From assembly GCF_002217475.1 (NCBI RefSeq), contig NZ_MUHH01000014.1:1-40514 (forward strand): a stretch of DNA of 40,514 bases, in the 5' to 3' direction. This document shows, piece after piece, positions 24,526 through 32,501 of this stretch. The DNA is from Flavobacterium tructae (lineage in GTDB: Bacteria; Bacteroidota; Bacteroidia; Flavobacteriales; Flavobacteriaceae). Both the position numbers and the translations under genes were made by a program. Position 1 is the stretch's first letter. Each line of letters begins with the position of its first letter. The notes below the pieces were generated by a model that had not been told where the DNA came from, searched no databases, and saw only the letters and a list, made by a program, of their open reading frames with translations.

Positions 24526-24803
24526 CACGCGGATGAGGCGGATCCGCTTTGCGGAGGCGCGGATTGGTACGGATTTTTTTTTTCTCATTTTTGTCATTTC
24601 GACCGAAGGGAGACTTGAGCGATAACGAATAGGCGAAGCAAATCACACGTGGGATTCGACAAAGATTGACGATATTCTGTACGGAGTTACTTGTGTGATC
24701 CTTCCTTCGTCAGGACGACAAGATTGCGCATAAAAAATGGCGAGAATAAAAAAAACCGTGTCAATCCGTGTCTTCGCGATAGCGAATCCGTATCATCCGG
24801 GTA
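24526..24803. repeat. Nested palindromic elements
   Basis: Outer arms 24526-24577 and 24750-24800 are inverted copies of the CGGAT-rich element also at 13525. Inside are arms of a different element: 24593-24648 (GTCATTTCGACCGAAG ... AATCACAC) against 24689-24722 (GTGTGATCC ... GACGACA). The arrangement suggests one element inserted into another. It fills the gap before the lipoprotein gene. Confidence 0.65.
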
Positions 24804-24837
24804 CCCTATAATCCACAATGTTTTCTTACTTTTGATA
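24793..24837 (+). promoter_or_regulatory. Repeat-borne promoter, copy A
   Basis: Contains TACTTTTG (24827-24834). Identical at 39 of 45 positions, without gaps, to copy B (25522-25566). It lies directly after the outer arm of the nested element and before the lipoprotein gene. Confidence 0.65.
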
Positions 24838-24925
24838 TTGTCAAGCCTTCGAAAAATGACTCCAAAGAATGAATATCGTATCGAATATTAATAAAACAAT
24901 CCTCTTAATCAATACATTAAATCCC

Positions 24926-25375
24926 ATGAAAAGAATCGCATGCATTGCAATTTTAGCATTACTATTTACAAACTGTAAAGAAAACAATTCAGAAAAAGAA
25001 GTAAAAGCGGTAAAAGAACCAGTAAAAACAAGCCCTGCTGTAAAAAAAGAGGCAGAGAAAAAAGAAGATTGTAAGGATGTTGAAGTAGAAATGGGTTCCG
25101 GAAGAGAATGTATCTTAAAAGGCACTGATCTTGCCCAGGTCTATCAAAATATTATCCAAAATAAAGAGGTTGAAGAATCCGAATACTATTTAAGTGCAAT
25201 TCCAAACGAAAGTAAATCTGTACCCGTAAATAAAAACGGATTGATCTCAATTGATTACGAAATCATCAAAGATAAAGTCCTTATTAGTATGAATTATGAA
25301 GGCGGTGTGACTGAAGTAACACTTGAAAAAATAAAAGATACCATTAAAAAAAGCATTTATCATTACGCCGATTAA
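24926..25375 (+). CDS. Putative lipoprotein
   Basis: 149 residues from the ATG at 24926, chosen because it begins the signal MKRIACIAILALLFTNC, with the lipid Cys at 17. After the anchor is a Lys/Glu/Val-rich linker (residues 18-55), then a small domain of about 90 residues with one Cys pair (EDCKD and GRECIL) and a strand-rich end (SIDYEIIKDKVLISMNYEGGV). I do not recognise the family. It is probably periplasmic or on the outer membrane. A terminator follows. Confidence 0.8.
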   Translation: MKRIACIAILALLFTNCKENNSEKEVKAVKEPVKTSPAVKKEAEKKEDCKDVEVEMGSGRECILKGTDLAQVYQNIIQNKEVEESEYYLSAIPNESKSVPVNKNGLISIDYEIIKDKVLISMNYEGGVTEVTLEKIKDTIKKSIYHYAD

Positions 25376-25425
25376 ATTCTAAAATAAAGGGATTTACATC
25401 AAACCAGTAAAAAAATTTCCCAAAT

Positions 25426-25466
25426 AAACCGCTAAATAACTTTTACGTTTTTAGCGGTTTTTTTTC
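25426..25466 (+). terminator. Terminator after lipoprotein gene
   Basis: AAACCGCTAAA (25426-25436) pairs with TTTAGCGGTTT (25450-25460), followed by T. Confidence 0.85.
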
Positions 25467-25497
25467 TCGTTCTCCAAAATGACAAAATGAGAGAAAA

Positions 25498-25540
25498 AAA
25501 TCAGCGTCAATCCCTGTCGCGTCATCCGCGTATCCTAAAA
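25498..25540. repeat. Half copy of the CGGAT-type element
   Basis: AAAATCAGCGTCAATCCCTG and CGTCATCCGCGTATCC match the right arm of the elements at 13525 and 24526. No left arm is present. The promoter copy B follows. Confidence 0.55.
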
Positions 25541-25566
25541 TCCACAATATTTCCTTATTTTTGATA
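25522..25566 (+). promoter_or_regulatory. Repeat-borne promoter, copy B
   Basis: Contains TATTTTTG (25556-25563). Aligns without gaps to copy A (39/45). Its final TTG is in frame with the Crp-like gene but is part of the promoter, so it is not the start codon. Confidence 0.65.
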
Positions 25567-25584
25567 GGTAAAACTTCAATCAAA

Positions 25585-26190
25585 ATGTCGATCAATCACA
25601 ATAAGTACCTCAACGATTTAAAGATAAAATTCGAAAGCTACGCTCCTATTTCAGAATCTTCCTGGGAATTAATTGAAGGTATTGCTGAAATTCAATCTAT
25701 TAAAAAAGGAGATATTTTACTTCAGAACGGACAAATTGCAAAGGAAATATATTTTATAATCAAAGGCGCTTTACGAGCTTATATCACCGATGCGGCAGGT
25801 AACCTCTATAATAAAAACATTTTTCTTGAAGGCGATTTTGCCGGTTCAAAGGCTTCTTTACTGCAGCAAACCGCTTCTCACTTCACCATAGAAGCACTCG
25901 AGGATTCTACCTTGATTCAACTTAACTACAAAAAATACAGAGCGCTCATTGATCAGAACAACGATCTCAAAAATTATTACATCGCCTATTTGGAAAAAAA
26001 CTGGGTAATCGAAAAAGAACAACGCGAAATTGCTTTAGTCATGCAAAATGCTACCGAGAGATACCTACAACTTTTATCCAAACATCAGGATATTGCAGAC
26101 CGTATTCCGTTACTTCACATCGCCTCCCATTTAGGAATTACCCCTACCCAGCTAAGCCGTATCCGAAAAAATCTCGAAAAAGATTTGTAA
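25585..26190 (+). CDS. Crp/Fnr-family transcriptional regulator
   Basis: 201 residues from the ATG at 25585. Residues about 20-130 are a cyclic-nucleotide-binding-like barrel (IKKGDILLQNGQIAKEIYFIIKGALRAYI, then FAGSKASLL). Residues about 150-201 include a winged-helix part (IPLLHIASHLGITPTQLSRIRKNL), as in Bacteroidota Crp-like proteins. The phosphate-binding Arg of true cAMP sensors is not evident, so another signal or none is likely. It is transcribed from the repeat-borne promoter; targets are unknown. Confidence 0.9.
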   Translation: MSINHNKYLNDLKIKFESYAPISESSWELIEGIAEIQSIKKGDILLQNGQIAKEIYFIIKGALRAYITDAAGNLYNKNIFLEGDFAGSKASLLQQTASHFTIEALEDSTLIQLNYKKYRALIDQNNDLKNYYIAYLEKNWVIEKEQREIALVMQNATERYLQLLSKHQDIADRIPLLHIASHLGITPTQLSRIRKNLEKDL

Positions 26191-26227
26191 ATCAACATAT
26201 GTAAAGGTTTCTCCTAAAAGCCCGGGG

Positions 26228-26235
26228 TATCTTTG
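26228..26235 (+). promoter_or_regulatory. Promoter -7 element (TATCTTTG)
   Basis: Matches TAnnTTTG before the GNAT gene. A TTG at 26233 within it is in frame but cannot be translated from this promoter, which supports the ATG at 26263. Confidence 0.55.
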
Positions 26236-26262
26236 TCTTGTATTCTTATAATCACTATTCAA

Positions 26263-27009
26263 ATGAAAAATATAAACTTAATCGAAGACAACTTAAATAA
26301 TCTTACCGGAATGTGGAAAACGGTTAGTTCCTCTTTCCTATCCTACCATACAACTCCTCTTTTTGAATATAGCAAAGTCGAAAATTCAGGCTGGCCTAAT
26401 AAATTGTGGTTTCGAAAAGATATCACTAAAAATGACATCGGCGAAATTACTAAAACCATGCAGGCCAATTCAGAATTAGCTTTCGCTTATTGGGATATCT
26501 ACGAAACAAAATCGTACGAAATACTGGATGCCTATAGTTTCTCATTAAAAAGTGAACAGGTGGCGATGGCTTTAAAATTAGATCAGAAATTTGCACTTCA
26601 AAATAATCTGAGTTTTAAAAGAGTTTCCACTGAACAGGACGCTAAAATATGGGCCGATCTGTATCCTCATGCTTTTGGTTATGTGATTAGCAAAGAAATC
26701 CTGATTCAGAATTACGACAACGTTCATTTCTATTTGGTTTCCTTAGACGCTCAGCCCATCGGAACATTTATGCTGTTTCAAACTCAAAATACAATTGGAA
26801 TTCATGGTTTGGGAGTAATTCCGGAAATGCGCAGAAAAGGTTTTGCTGAGGAAATCATGAAATATGCTTTAAATCTATCCATCGATTTAAATGCGGATTA
26901 CGCGCAGTTACAAGCTTCTGCCATGGGAAAAGACATCTACACCCGATTGGGTTTTGAAGATTTGTTTGTGATTAAGAATTATGTTCTGGGAGCAAATTCC
27001 AAATCTTAA
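26263..27009 (+). CDS. GNAT-family acetyltransferase
   Basis: 248 residues. The N-terminal half is variable (MKNINLIEDNLNNLTGMW); the C-terminal half has the GNAT core with strand FYLVSLDAQPIGTFMLFQ, the acetyl-CoA loop GLGVIPEMRRKGFAEEIMKYAL (R/Q-x-x-G-x-A) and closing QASAMGKDIYTRLGFEDL. Cytoplasmic. The substrate is not known; the large N-terminal extension suggests a two-lobe GNAT. It follows the Crp-like gene by 72 bases with its own promoter element. Confidence 0.85.
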   Translation: MKNINLIEDNLNNLTGMWKTVSSSFLSYHTTPLFEYSKVENSGWPNKLWFRKDITKNDIGEITKTMQANSELAFAYWDIYETKSYEILDAYSFSLKSEQVAMALKLDQKFALQNNLSFKRVSTEQDAKIWADLYPHAFGYVISKEILIQNYDNVHFYLVSLDAQPIGTFMLFQTQNTIGIHGLGVIPEMRRKGFAEEIMKYALNLSIDLNADYAQLQASAMGKDIYTRLGFEDLFVIKNYVLGANSKS

Positions 27010-27021
27010 ATTCCAAACTTC

Positions 27022-27183
27022 AGGTTTCAGGTTTCAAGTTTCAGGTTTCAAGTTTCAAGTTTCAAGAAGAAAGAGCCAAGAGTCAAGAGCCAAGAGTCAA
27101 GAGTCAAGTTTCAAAATCTATTCTCTTTATTCTATATTCTATATTCTATATTCTTGACTCTTGACTCTAAAATCTAAAATCTT
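27022..27183. repeat. Chain of heptamer repeats in a single 7-base phase
   Basis: Successive blocks are ARGTTTC (six copies, 27022-27063), AGAGYCA (five, 27072-27106), TATTCTA (three, 27128-27148), then TATTCTT, GACTCTT, GACTCTA, AAATCTA, AAATCTT. The AGAGYCA block and the GACTCTT block are inverted copies and could fold together. The array fills most of the gap before the DoxX-like gene. Confidence 0.85.
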
Positions 27184-27248
27184 CCACTCTGTCCCAAATG
27201 CCCCTAAAATAGTCGTAAATGTGTAGTCCGTTCAAAAGATAAGAATTG

Positions 27249-27256
27249 TAAGTTTG
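27249..27256 (+). promoter_or_regulatory. Promoter -7 element (TAAGTTTG)
   Basis: Matches TAnnTTTG, 37 bases before the DoxX-like ATG. Confidence 0.5.
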
Positions 27257-27292
27257 TAATGAATTAATTAACAACCTTTTAAAAACTATCCC

Positions 27293-27673
27293 ATGAAAAA
27301 AGCAAAAATTATCTTTTGGATCACTACTACTATTATCTTTTTATTCGAAGGTGTAATGCCGGCCTTAACTTCTCAGACAGAATTAGCAAAAGAAGGAATC
27401 AGACATTTGGGCTATCCTGAGTATTTCGGAAATGCCTTAGTCGTTTTTAAAATTCTTGGTGTTTTAGCTCTGGTGATTCCTTCCATTCCAAAAAACATAA
27501 AAGAATGGGCGTATGCCGGATTTGGTTTCGACTTTATTTTTGCTTCCATCAGTCACGCTGCAGTAGACGGCATCAATTTCCAGGCCTTCTTTCCTTTAAT
27601 CTTTTTAGTAATTCTGGTGATCTCTTACGTTTATTATCATAAAATAGAGCGTTATAAAAACATCGCTTTATAA
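27293..27673 (+). CDS. DoxX-like family membrane protein
   Basis: 126 residues with four membrane helices (about 5-23, 46-66, 70-88, 98-118). The pattern IRHLGYPEYFGNALVVFKILGVLAL followed by EWAYAGFGFDFIFASISHA is typical of the DoxX-like group, which differs from the DoxX protein at 14728. Function unknown. A small gene follows after 9 bases. Confidence 0.88.
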   Translation: MKKAKIIFWITTTIIFLFEGVMPALTSQTELAKEGIRHLGYPEYFGNALVVFKILGVLALVIPSIPKNIKEWAYAGFGFDFIFASISHAAVDGINFQAFFPLIFLVILVISYVYYHKIERYKNIAL

Positions 27674-27682
27674 CCTCATGAA

Positions 27683-27895
27683 ATGATGATAGAAGTTTAT
27701 AAAACAAATGTTCAGGAAGTCGAGCAATCTCTACTGATTGTGGGGAAACTTCTTGAACATTTTCCAAACAGTCATATTAATTTTGATTTAGAAGACTGTG
27801 ATAGAATTTTACGCGTCCATGCATCGTCAATTTCAAATCAAAGAATAATAGAACTTCTTGATTCCTATGGCTATCATTGTGAAGTTCTTTTGTGA
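27683..27895 (+). CDS. Small hypothetical protein
   Basis: 70 residues (or 69 from the next ATG). Strand-helix-strand pattern (EVYKTNV, QSLLIVGKLLEHFP, INFDLEDCDRILRVHA, QRIIELLDSYGYHCEVLL) recalls the ferredoxin-like fold of heavy-metal-associated domains, but the metal-binding Cys-x-x-Cys is absent. It follows the DoxX-like gene by 9 bases and is probably co-transcribed. Role unknown. Confidence 0.7.
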   Translation: MMIEVYKTNVQEVEQSLLIVGKLLEHFPNSHINFDLEDCDRILRVHASSISNQRIIELLDSYGYHCEVLL

Positions 27896-27947
27896 GTCAA
27901 AAAAAACAACAAAGATCTGATTTATAAAGTTTTATTGATAAAATTTG

Positions 27948-27955
27948 TAAATTTG
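27948..27955 (+). promoter_or_regulatory. Promoter -7 element (TAAATTTG)
   Basis: Matches TAnnTTTG, 29 bases before the VOC gene start. Confidence 0.55.
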
Positions 27956-27984
27956 AAACACTATCAACCTTCAAATCTAACCAA

Positions 27985-28365
27985 ATGAACTTACCCTCCG
28001 GACATCAGACCATAATGCCCTATTTGATTTTAAATGGTGCGTCACAATTTATAGCATTTACTCAAAAAGTGTTCGACGCAAACAATTCTCCCAGCGATAA
28101 TGTACTGCGCGAAGACGAAACGGTTATGCACGCCGAAATTACCATAACCGGAAGTACTATCATGGTTACAGACGTGATTGAAGACTGGTCAAGACAAACC
28201 GCTAACCTATTTGTATATGTACCAAATGTGGACGAAACCTATAAAAAAGCATTAGAAAATGGTGCTACGAGTATAATGGGAGTCAGCGATAAAGAGTATG
28301 GCAGGACTTGCGGCGTTACCGATCCGTTTGGGAATGTCTGGTGGATCACTTCTATAATAGAGTAA
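27985..28365 (+). CDS. VOC (glyoxalase/PhnB-like) protein
   Basis: 126 residues with the paired beta-alpha-beta units of vicinal oxygen chelate proteins: MPYLILNGASQFIAFTQKVF, MHAEITITGSTIMVTD, then FVYVPNVDETYKKALENGAT and GVTDPFGNVWWITS. PhnB-like members without known substrate are common. It opens a three-gene cluster with DinB and a membrane protein (12- and 2-base gaps). Confidence 0.88.
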   Translation: MNLPSGHQTIMPYLILNGASQFIAFTQKVFDANNSPSDNVLREDETVMHAEITITGSTIMVTDVIEDWSRQTANLFVYVPNVDETYKKALENGATSIMGVSDKEYGRTCGVTDPFGNVWWITSIIE

Positions 28366-28377
28366 AAACAAAAAATT

Positions 28378-28884
28378 ATGAAAACAGAATTAAAACAAGA
28401 TATCGAGACTACTTTCGGACAATTTTCCAGCACTGTTTCTCTTTTTACGCAAAGCGAAGTCAATCAAATACCGTTTGAAGGTAGCTGGACAGCCGGACAG
28501 GTTGCCCGTCATATTATAAAAGCGACATCAGGACTGCGTCAGGTTTGCGAGGCTAATACCCAAAAACTAGCGGCAAACTATGATGAAAAAATTCCTGCGC
28601 TTCAAGGGATATTCCTCGATTTCAGTACCAAATACGACTCTCCTGATTTTATATATCCCGAGGACCGCGAATATGATAAAACCGAGTTGCTTTCGAGTCT
28701 TCAAAGAATTGAAAAGGAAATGCAGGATATTGCTGAAAATTATGATTTAACACTCACCTGTATGGATTTTGAAATACCGGGTATTGGAAATTTAACAATC
28801 TACGAATTATTATTTTTTTGTAACGTGCACGCCAAAAGACATTTAAATCAATTGAAGAACATTTATAATGTTGTAAAAAACTAA
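28378..28884 (+). CDS. DinB-family protein
   Basis: 168 residues, a four-helix bundle. His residues of the DinB metal site are visible at SWTAGQVARHIIKA (about 45) and HAKRHLNQL (near 155 and 159). The family includes thiol- or metal-dependent transferases such as bacillithiol transferases. Substrate is unknown. It is the middle gene of the cluster. Confidence 0.88.
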   Translation: MKTELKQDIETTFGQFSSTVSLFTQSEVNQIPFEGSWTAGQVARHIIKATSGLRQVCEANTQKLAANYDEKIPALQGIFLDFSTKYDSPDFIYPEDREYDKTELLSSLQRIEKEMQDIAENYDLTLTCMDFEIPGIGNLTIYELLFFCNVHAKRHLNQLKNIYNVVKN

Positions 28885-28886
28885 AT

Positions 28887-29360
28887 ATGAGATCCAAAAC
28901 CAAAACCATTTTAACCGCCTGGCTCGTTGCCGGGACATTAGACCTGACGGCAGCCATTACAGTTTATGCTTTTATACTCCAAAAAACCACTGCCATAAAA
29001 TTGCTGCAATCCATTGCAAGCGGCGTTTTTAAAAAGGAAGCCTACACTGGAGGCTCGCTAATGGCACTCTTCGGTATTGGATTCCATTACTTAATTGCAC
29101 TAAGTTTCGCCTGGTTTTATTTTATCATTTATCCTTATCTGCCTTTTCTCAAAAAAAGCGCAGTTGTTTCCGGATTCCTCTATGGAATTTTCGTCTGGAT
29201 CATTATGAATTTAATTGTACTGCCTATTACCTTTCCTGTGCTTCCCGAAAAACACTTAGATTTCCCGTTATTCCTTTCCATGTTGATTCTGATGTTCTGC
29301 ATCGGACTTCCTATTGCACTTATAACGCGAAAATATTATAGTTTTCAGACGCAATCCTAA
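28887..29360 (+). CDS. Membrane protein of the DUF1440/YagU-like type
   Basis: 157 residues with four membrane helices (about 7-28, 57-85, 92-117, 128-147). The start TKTILTAWLVAGTLDLTAAI and the phrase GFHYLIALSFAWFYFIIYPYLPFL are typical of a Bacteroidota membrane family related to YagU. Function unknown. It closes the VOC-DinB cluster; a terminator follows at 29386. Confidence 0.8.
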   Translation: MRSKTKTILTAWLVAGTLDLTAAITVYAFILQKTTAIKLLQSIASGVFKKEAYTGGSLMALFGIGFHYLIALSFAWFYFIIYPYLPFLKKSAVVSGFLYGIFVWIIMNLIVLPITFPVLPEKHLDFPLFLSMLILMFCIGLPIALITRKYYSFQTQS

Positions 29361-29385
29361 TGGTAAACCTGAAATACAAAACGTC

Positions 29386-29420
29386 AAAAATCCCTTTTCA
29401 CACAAAGGGATTTTTTATTT
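29386..29420 (+). terminator. Terminator after VOC-DinB-membrane cluster
   Basis: AAAAATCCCTTT (29386-29397) pairs with AAAGGGATTTTT (29404-29415), with more T behind it. Confidence 0.85.
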
Positions 29421-29610
29421 TATCCCCCTAACGTAACTTTTCTGTTTTTATTTCCCTCATACTATGTTAATTATATAAACATCCAAAAAAGTTATGTAAG
29501 ATTTATACCTCAGTAATCTGCTAACTTTAATCTTTGATCTTAAAAAGGAAATCAACCTTTTAAAATTCGCATCAGCTAATTTTTTGATTTAATTCTTAAA
29601 ACACAAGATT

Positions 29611-30369
29611 TTGATTCTCTCTCTAAAAAATACTTTCACCGAAATAGGAAATGCAACTTTGTTTGCAAAGCAGTTTTTTAAGGAAGTTTTTGTTCCTCCT
29701 TATGAGGCCAAAGAGTTTATAAAACAATGTTATGTAATTGGATATAAATCATTGCCTTTAGTAGCCATAACCGGTTTTATTATGGGATTGGTACTCACCC
29801 TTCAATCTCGTCCTACACTGGTCAATTTTGGAGCGGAATCCTGGTTGCCCGGAATGGTCGCCCTTTCCTTAATAAGAGAAATTGCTCCCGTAATTACGGC
29901 TTTAATTTGTGCCGGAAAAATCTCCTCGGGAATTGGTGCCGAATTGGGATCGATGAAAGTAACCGAACAAATTGACGCGATGGAAGTTTCGGCAATTAAT
30001 CCTTACAACTATTTGGTCGTAACCAGAATTTTAGCCTGTACTTTAATGGTTCCCATTTTAGTCATTTTTGCAGATGCTGTGGGCATTATTGGTGGTTTCG
30101 TTGGAATTAATATCCACGGTGATGTTAATTTCTATCGCTATCTGACTCAAATTTTACAATCGCTGGAATATCTGGATCTGATTCCTGCAACCATTAAAAC
30201 GTTCTTCTTCGGATTCTCTATCGGAATGATTGGATGTTTTAAAGGATTTAATGCCTCTAATGGAACTGAAAGTGTGGGAAAAGCAGCAAATTCAGCAGTT
30301 GTAACGGCTTCACTTACCATTTTTATTCTCGATATGATTGCCGTTCAAATAACCGATTTATTCTTTTAA
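29611..30369 (+). CDS. mlaE: MlaE-type ABC transporter permease
   Basis: 252 residues with five or six membrane helices. Motifs KSLPLVAITGFIMGLVLTLQ, EIAPVITALICAGKISSGIGAELGSMKVTEQIDAMEV and FFFGFSIGMIGCFKGFNASNG are characteristic of MlaE. Together with MlaF and MlaD it moves phospholipids between inner and outer membrane. The start is a TTG at 29611: there is an in-frame stop at 29590-29592 and the next ATG is well inside the conserved part. First of five tightly packed genes (2-, 22-, 11-base gaps and a 4-base overlap). MlaB and MlaC are absent here, as is usual in this phylum. Confidence 0.92.
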   Translation: MILSLKNTFTEIGNATLFAKQFFKEVFVPPYEAKEFIKQCYVIGYKSLPLVAITGFIMGLVLTLQSRPTLVNFGAESWLPGMVALSLIREIAPVITALICAGKISSGIGAELGSMKVTEQIDAMEVSAINPYNYLVVTRILACTLMVPILVIFADAVGIIGGFVGINIHGDVNFYRYLTQILQSLEYLDLIPATIKTFFFGFSIGMIGCFKGFNASNGTESVGKAANSAVVTASLTIFILDMIAVQITDLFF

Positions 30370-30371
30370 AG

Positions 30372-31151
30372 ATGATTAAGGAAAAAGAAAATACAGCACT
30401 TAAAACTAAAGCAAAAAGCAAAACTCCAATCATTGAGATCAGGGATTTGCACAAGACTTTTGGTACAAACAATACTGTTCTGCAAGGTGTAAATCTAACG
30501 GTGAATAAAGGAGAAGATTTAGTAATTCTTGGACGTTCCGGTTCGGGAAAATCGGTCACCATAAAATGTATTGTGGGTTTAATAACTCCCGATCAGGGCG
30601 AAATAAAAGTGTTTAACGAAAATGTATTAAACCTGAAGAAATCTGAGCTAAATCAGATTAGGGTTCGAATTGGATTTTTATTTCAAAGTGGTGCGCTGTA
30701 TGACTCCATGTCGGTACGCGAAAATCTGGCTTTCACTTTACAAAAACACAAACAGAACTTAACGCCGGAAGAAGTTGAAACTGAAGTCATGGAAGCTTTA
30801 GATAATGTTGGTTTGGCGGATGCCATCGATAAAATGCCGTCTGAACTATCAGGCGGAATGCAAAAAAGAATTGGTCTGGCCAGAACATTAATCTTAAAAC
30901 CGGAGATTATATTATACGATGAACCCACAACAGGTTTAGACACCATAACCTCGCGTGAGATCAGCGAATTAATTCTCGATATCAAACACAAGCGTAAAAC
31001 AACTTCAATCATTATTACTCACGATATGGCTTGCGCAAAACTCACAGCCGATCGAATTATGGTTTTAAAAGATGGAGTAATACATGCCGAAGGGACATAT
31101 GAAGAACTGGAAAAAAACGAAGACGAATGGGTGCGCTCATTCTTTGAATAA
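30372..31151 (+). CDS. mlaF: MlaF-type ABC transporter ATPase
   Basis: 259 residues. Walker A GRSGSGKS (54-61), Q-loop Q105, signature LSGGMQKR (159-166), Walker B IILYDEP (179-185) and H-loop ITHDM are all intact. An extra 20 residues rich in Lys and Glu precede the usual start IIEIRDLHKTFG. It powers lipid transport with the MlaE permease two bases upstream. Confidence 0.94.
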   Translation: MIKEKENTALKTKAKSKTPIIEIRDLHKTFGTNNTVLQGVNLTVNKGEDLVILGRSGSGKSVTIKCIVGLITPDQGEIKVFNENVLNLKKSELNQIRVRIGFLFQSGALYDSMSVRENLAFTLQKHKQNLTPEEVETEVMEALDNVGLADAIDKMPSELSGGMQKRIGLARTLILKPEIILYDEPTTGLDTITSREISELILDIKHKRKTTSIIITHDMACAKLTADRIMVLKDGVIHAEGTYEELEKNEDEWVRSFFE

Positions 31152-31173
31152 CGCAAAATAAATAGTAGAAATC

Positions 31174-32001
31174 ATGGATAAACAATCTGGATATACCTGG
31201 AAATTAGGAATGTTTGTAGCAATTGGATTGTTACTTTTTATAATGGCCATTTATTTTATAGGGAAACAAAAAAACCTCTTTGGTTCCACCTTTCACATTA
31301 GCTCCCGATTTAAAACTGTGAGCGGTTTGGAAGTGGGCAACAATGTACGCTTTTCGGGAATTAATATTGGTACTGTCGAAGAAATCAGATTGATAAATGA
31401 CTCTTCTGTCGTAGTTTTAATGGTGATTAAAGACGATGTTAGAAAATTCATCAAAACAGACGCTCGCGCCAGCATTGGTTCTGACGGATTGATGGGTGAC
31501 AAGGTTCTCACTATTTCTCCCGGTATAAAATCACAAAAAATAATCGAAAACAACGGTGCCATTGCTTCGATTGACGGAATAGAAATGCAGGACATCATGA
31601 AAAGTGTCAAAAAAAGCGTTGATAATGTTGGAGTCATTTCTGATGAACTTGCCACTTTTAGTCATAGTATGAATAACGGAAACGGAGCTTTGGCCAGACT
31701 GGTTCGCGATGATAAAATGGCCAATAGCGTTTCGAATACCCTTTCAAATCTGGAAAGCGGTACCAAAGGTTTTAGTGATAATATGGAAGCTGCCAAAAAT
31801 AACTTTCTGTTGAGAGGGTACTTTAGAAAAAAAGAGAAAGAAAAGGAAAAACAGAAAGAGGAAGCTAAAGAGAAAAAAGAAGAACAACAGGAAAAAATCA
31901 ATAAAGAAAAAGAGGAAAAAGCCAAAGAAGAGAAACAAAAACAGGAGAAACAAAAAGAAGAAGACGCTAAAAAGACACCTTCCGGAAAAGAAAAATCATA
32001 G
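31174..32001 (+). CDS. mlaD: MlaD-type MCE-domain protein with charged tail
   Basis: 275 residues. One membrane helix (about 10-29), then an MCE domain (FGSTFHISSRFKTVSGLEVGNNVRFSGINIGTVEEI, VRKFIKTDARASIGSDGLMGDKVLTISPG; about 35-120), followed by a helical segment (140-215). Residues 218-275 are almost purely Lys, Glu, Gln and Ala, a likely single charged helix or disordered tail in the periplasm, longer than in most MlaD proteins. It should form the hexameric periplasmic ring of the Mla complex. Confidence 0.92.
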   Translation: MDKQSGYTWKLGMFVAIGLLLFIMAIYFIGKQKNLFGSTFHISSRFKTVSGLEVGNNVRFSGINIGTVEEIRLINDSSVVVLMVIKDDVRKFIKTDARASIGSDGLMGDKVLTISPGIKSQKIIENNGAIASIDGIEMQDIMKSVKKSVDNVGVISDELATFSHSMNNGNGALARLVRDDKMANSVSNTLSNLESGTKGFSDNMEAAKNNFLLRGYFRKKEKEKEKQKEEAKEKKEEQQEKINKEKEEKAKEEKQKQEKQKEEDAKKTPSGKEKS

Positions 32002-32012
32002 ATAAAACTCCA

Positions 32013-32501
32013 ATGAAAACGAAAAAACAAAATAAAAGCAGTGCCTTTGAAAAATTTGCTACCTATGTTTCTAAAGCTTCAGGAAGTACTCCTGCCTTTA
32101 TAGGTGCTTTTTTAATTGTAGTAGTCTGGGCAATTTCAGGACCTTTTTTTGATTATTCCGAGACCTGGCAATTGGTCATTAATACCGGAACGACCATTAT
32201 TACTTTTTTAATGGTTTTTTTAATTCAGAAGGCACAAAATAAAGATTCGCTGGCCATTCAGCTAAAACTAAACGAGCTAGTCGCTTCCAATGAATATTCA
32301 AGCAACAGCCTGGTAGACATTGAAAGTATGACCGAAGAGGAAATGATTATTGTTCAAAAATATTATCAACATCTTAGCGAACTCTCCAAAAAAGACGAAA
32401 GCATCAGAATCTCGCATTCGATTGCAGAAGCGCACGAACAACACCAACGCAAAGGCAAGACCAGAACAAAAACCCGTACATCAAATAGTGCTAAAAAATG
32501 A
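32013..32501 (+). CDS. Low-affinity iron permease family membrane protein
   Basis: 162 residues with two membrane helices (about 27-48 and 55-72) linked by GPFFDYSETWQLVINTGTTI, then QNKDSLAIQLKLNEL, the family signature, and a charged cytoplasmic end with many His, Gln and Lys. Despite the family name, iron transport is not shown for such proteins. It follows mlaD by 11 bases and overlaps the oxidoreductase gene by four. Co-transcription with the Mla genes is likely. Confidence 0.85.
   Translation: MKTKKQNKSSAFEKFATYVSKASGSTPAFIGAFLIVVVWAISGPFFDYSETWQLVINTGTTIITFLMVFLIQKAQNKDSLAIQLKLNELVASNEYSSNSLVDIESMTEEEMIIVQKYYQHLSELSKKDESIRISHSIAEAHEQHQRKGKTRTKTRTSNSAKK

Noticed and set aside
24526..24803. 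Insertion sequence
   Set aside because: There are inverted arms but no transposase frame, and the interior is under 300 bases.
27022..27183. CRISPR-like array
   Set aside because: Units are seven bases and directly adjacent, without spacers, and no cas genes are present.
31662..32030. Phe/Ser-rich open frame on the minus strand
   Set aside because: It is only the complement of the Lys/Glu-rich tail of MlaD (GAA/AAA read backwards as TTC/TTT).
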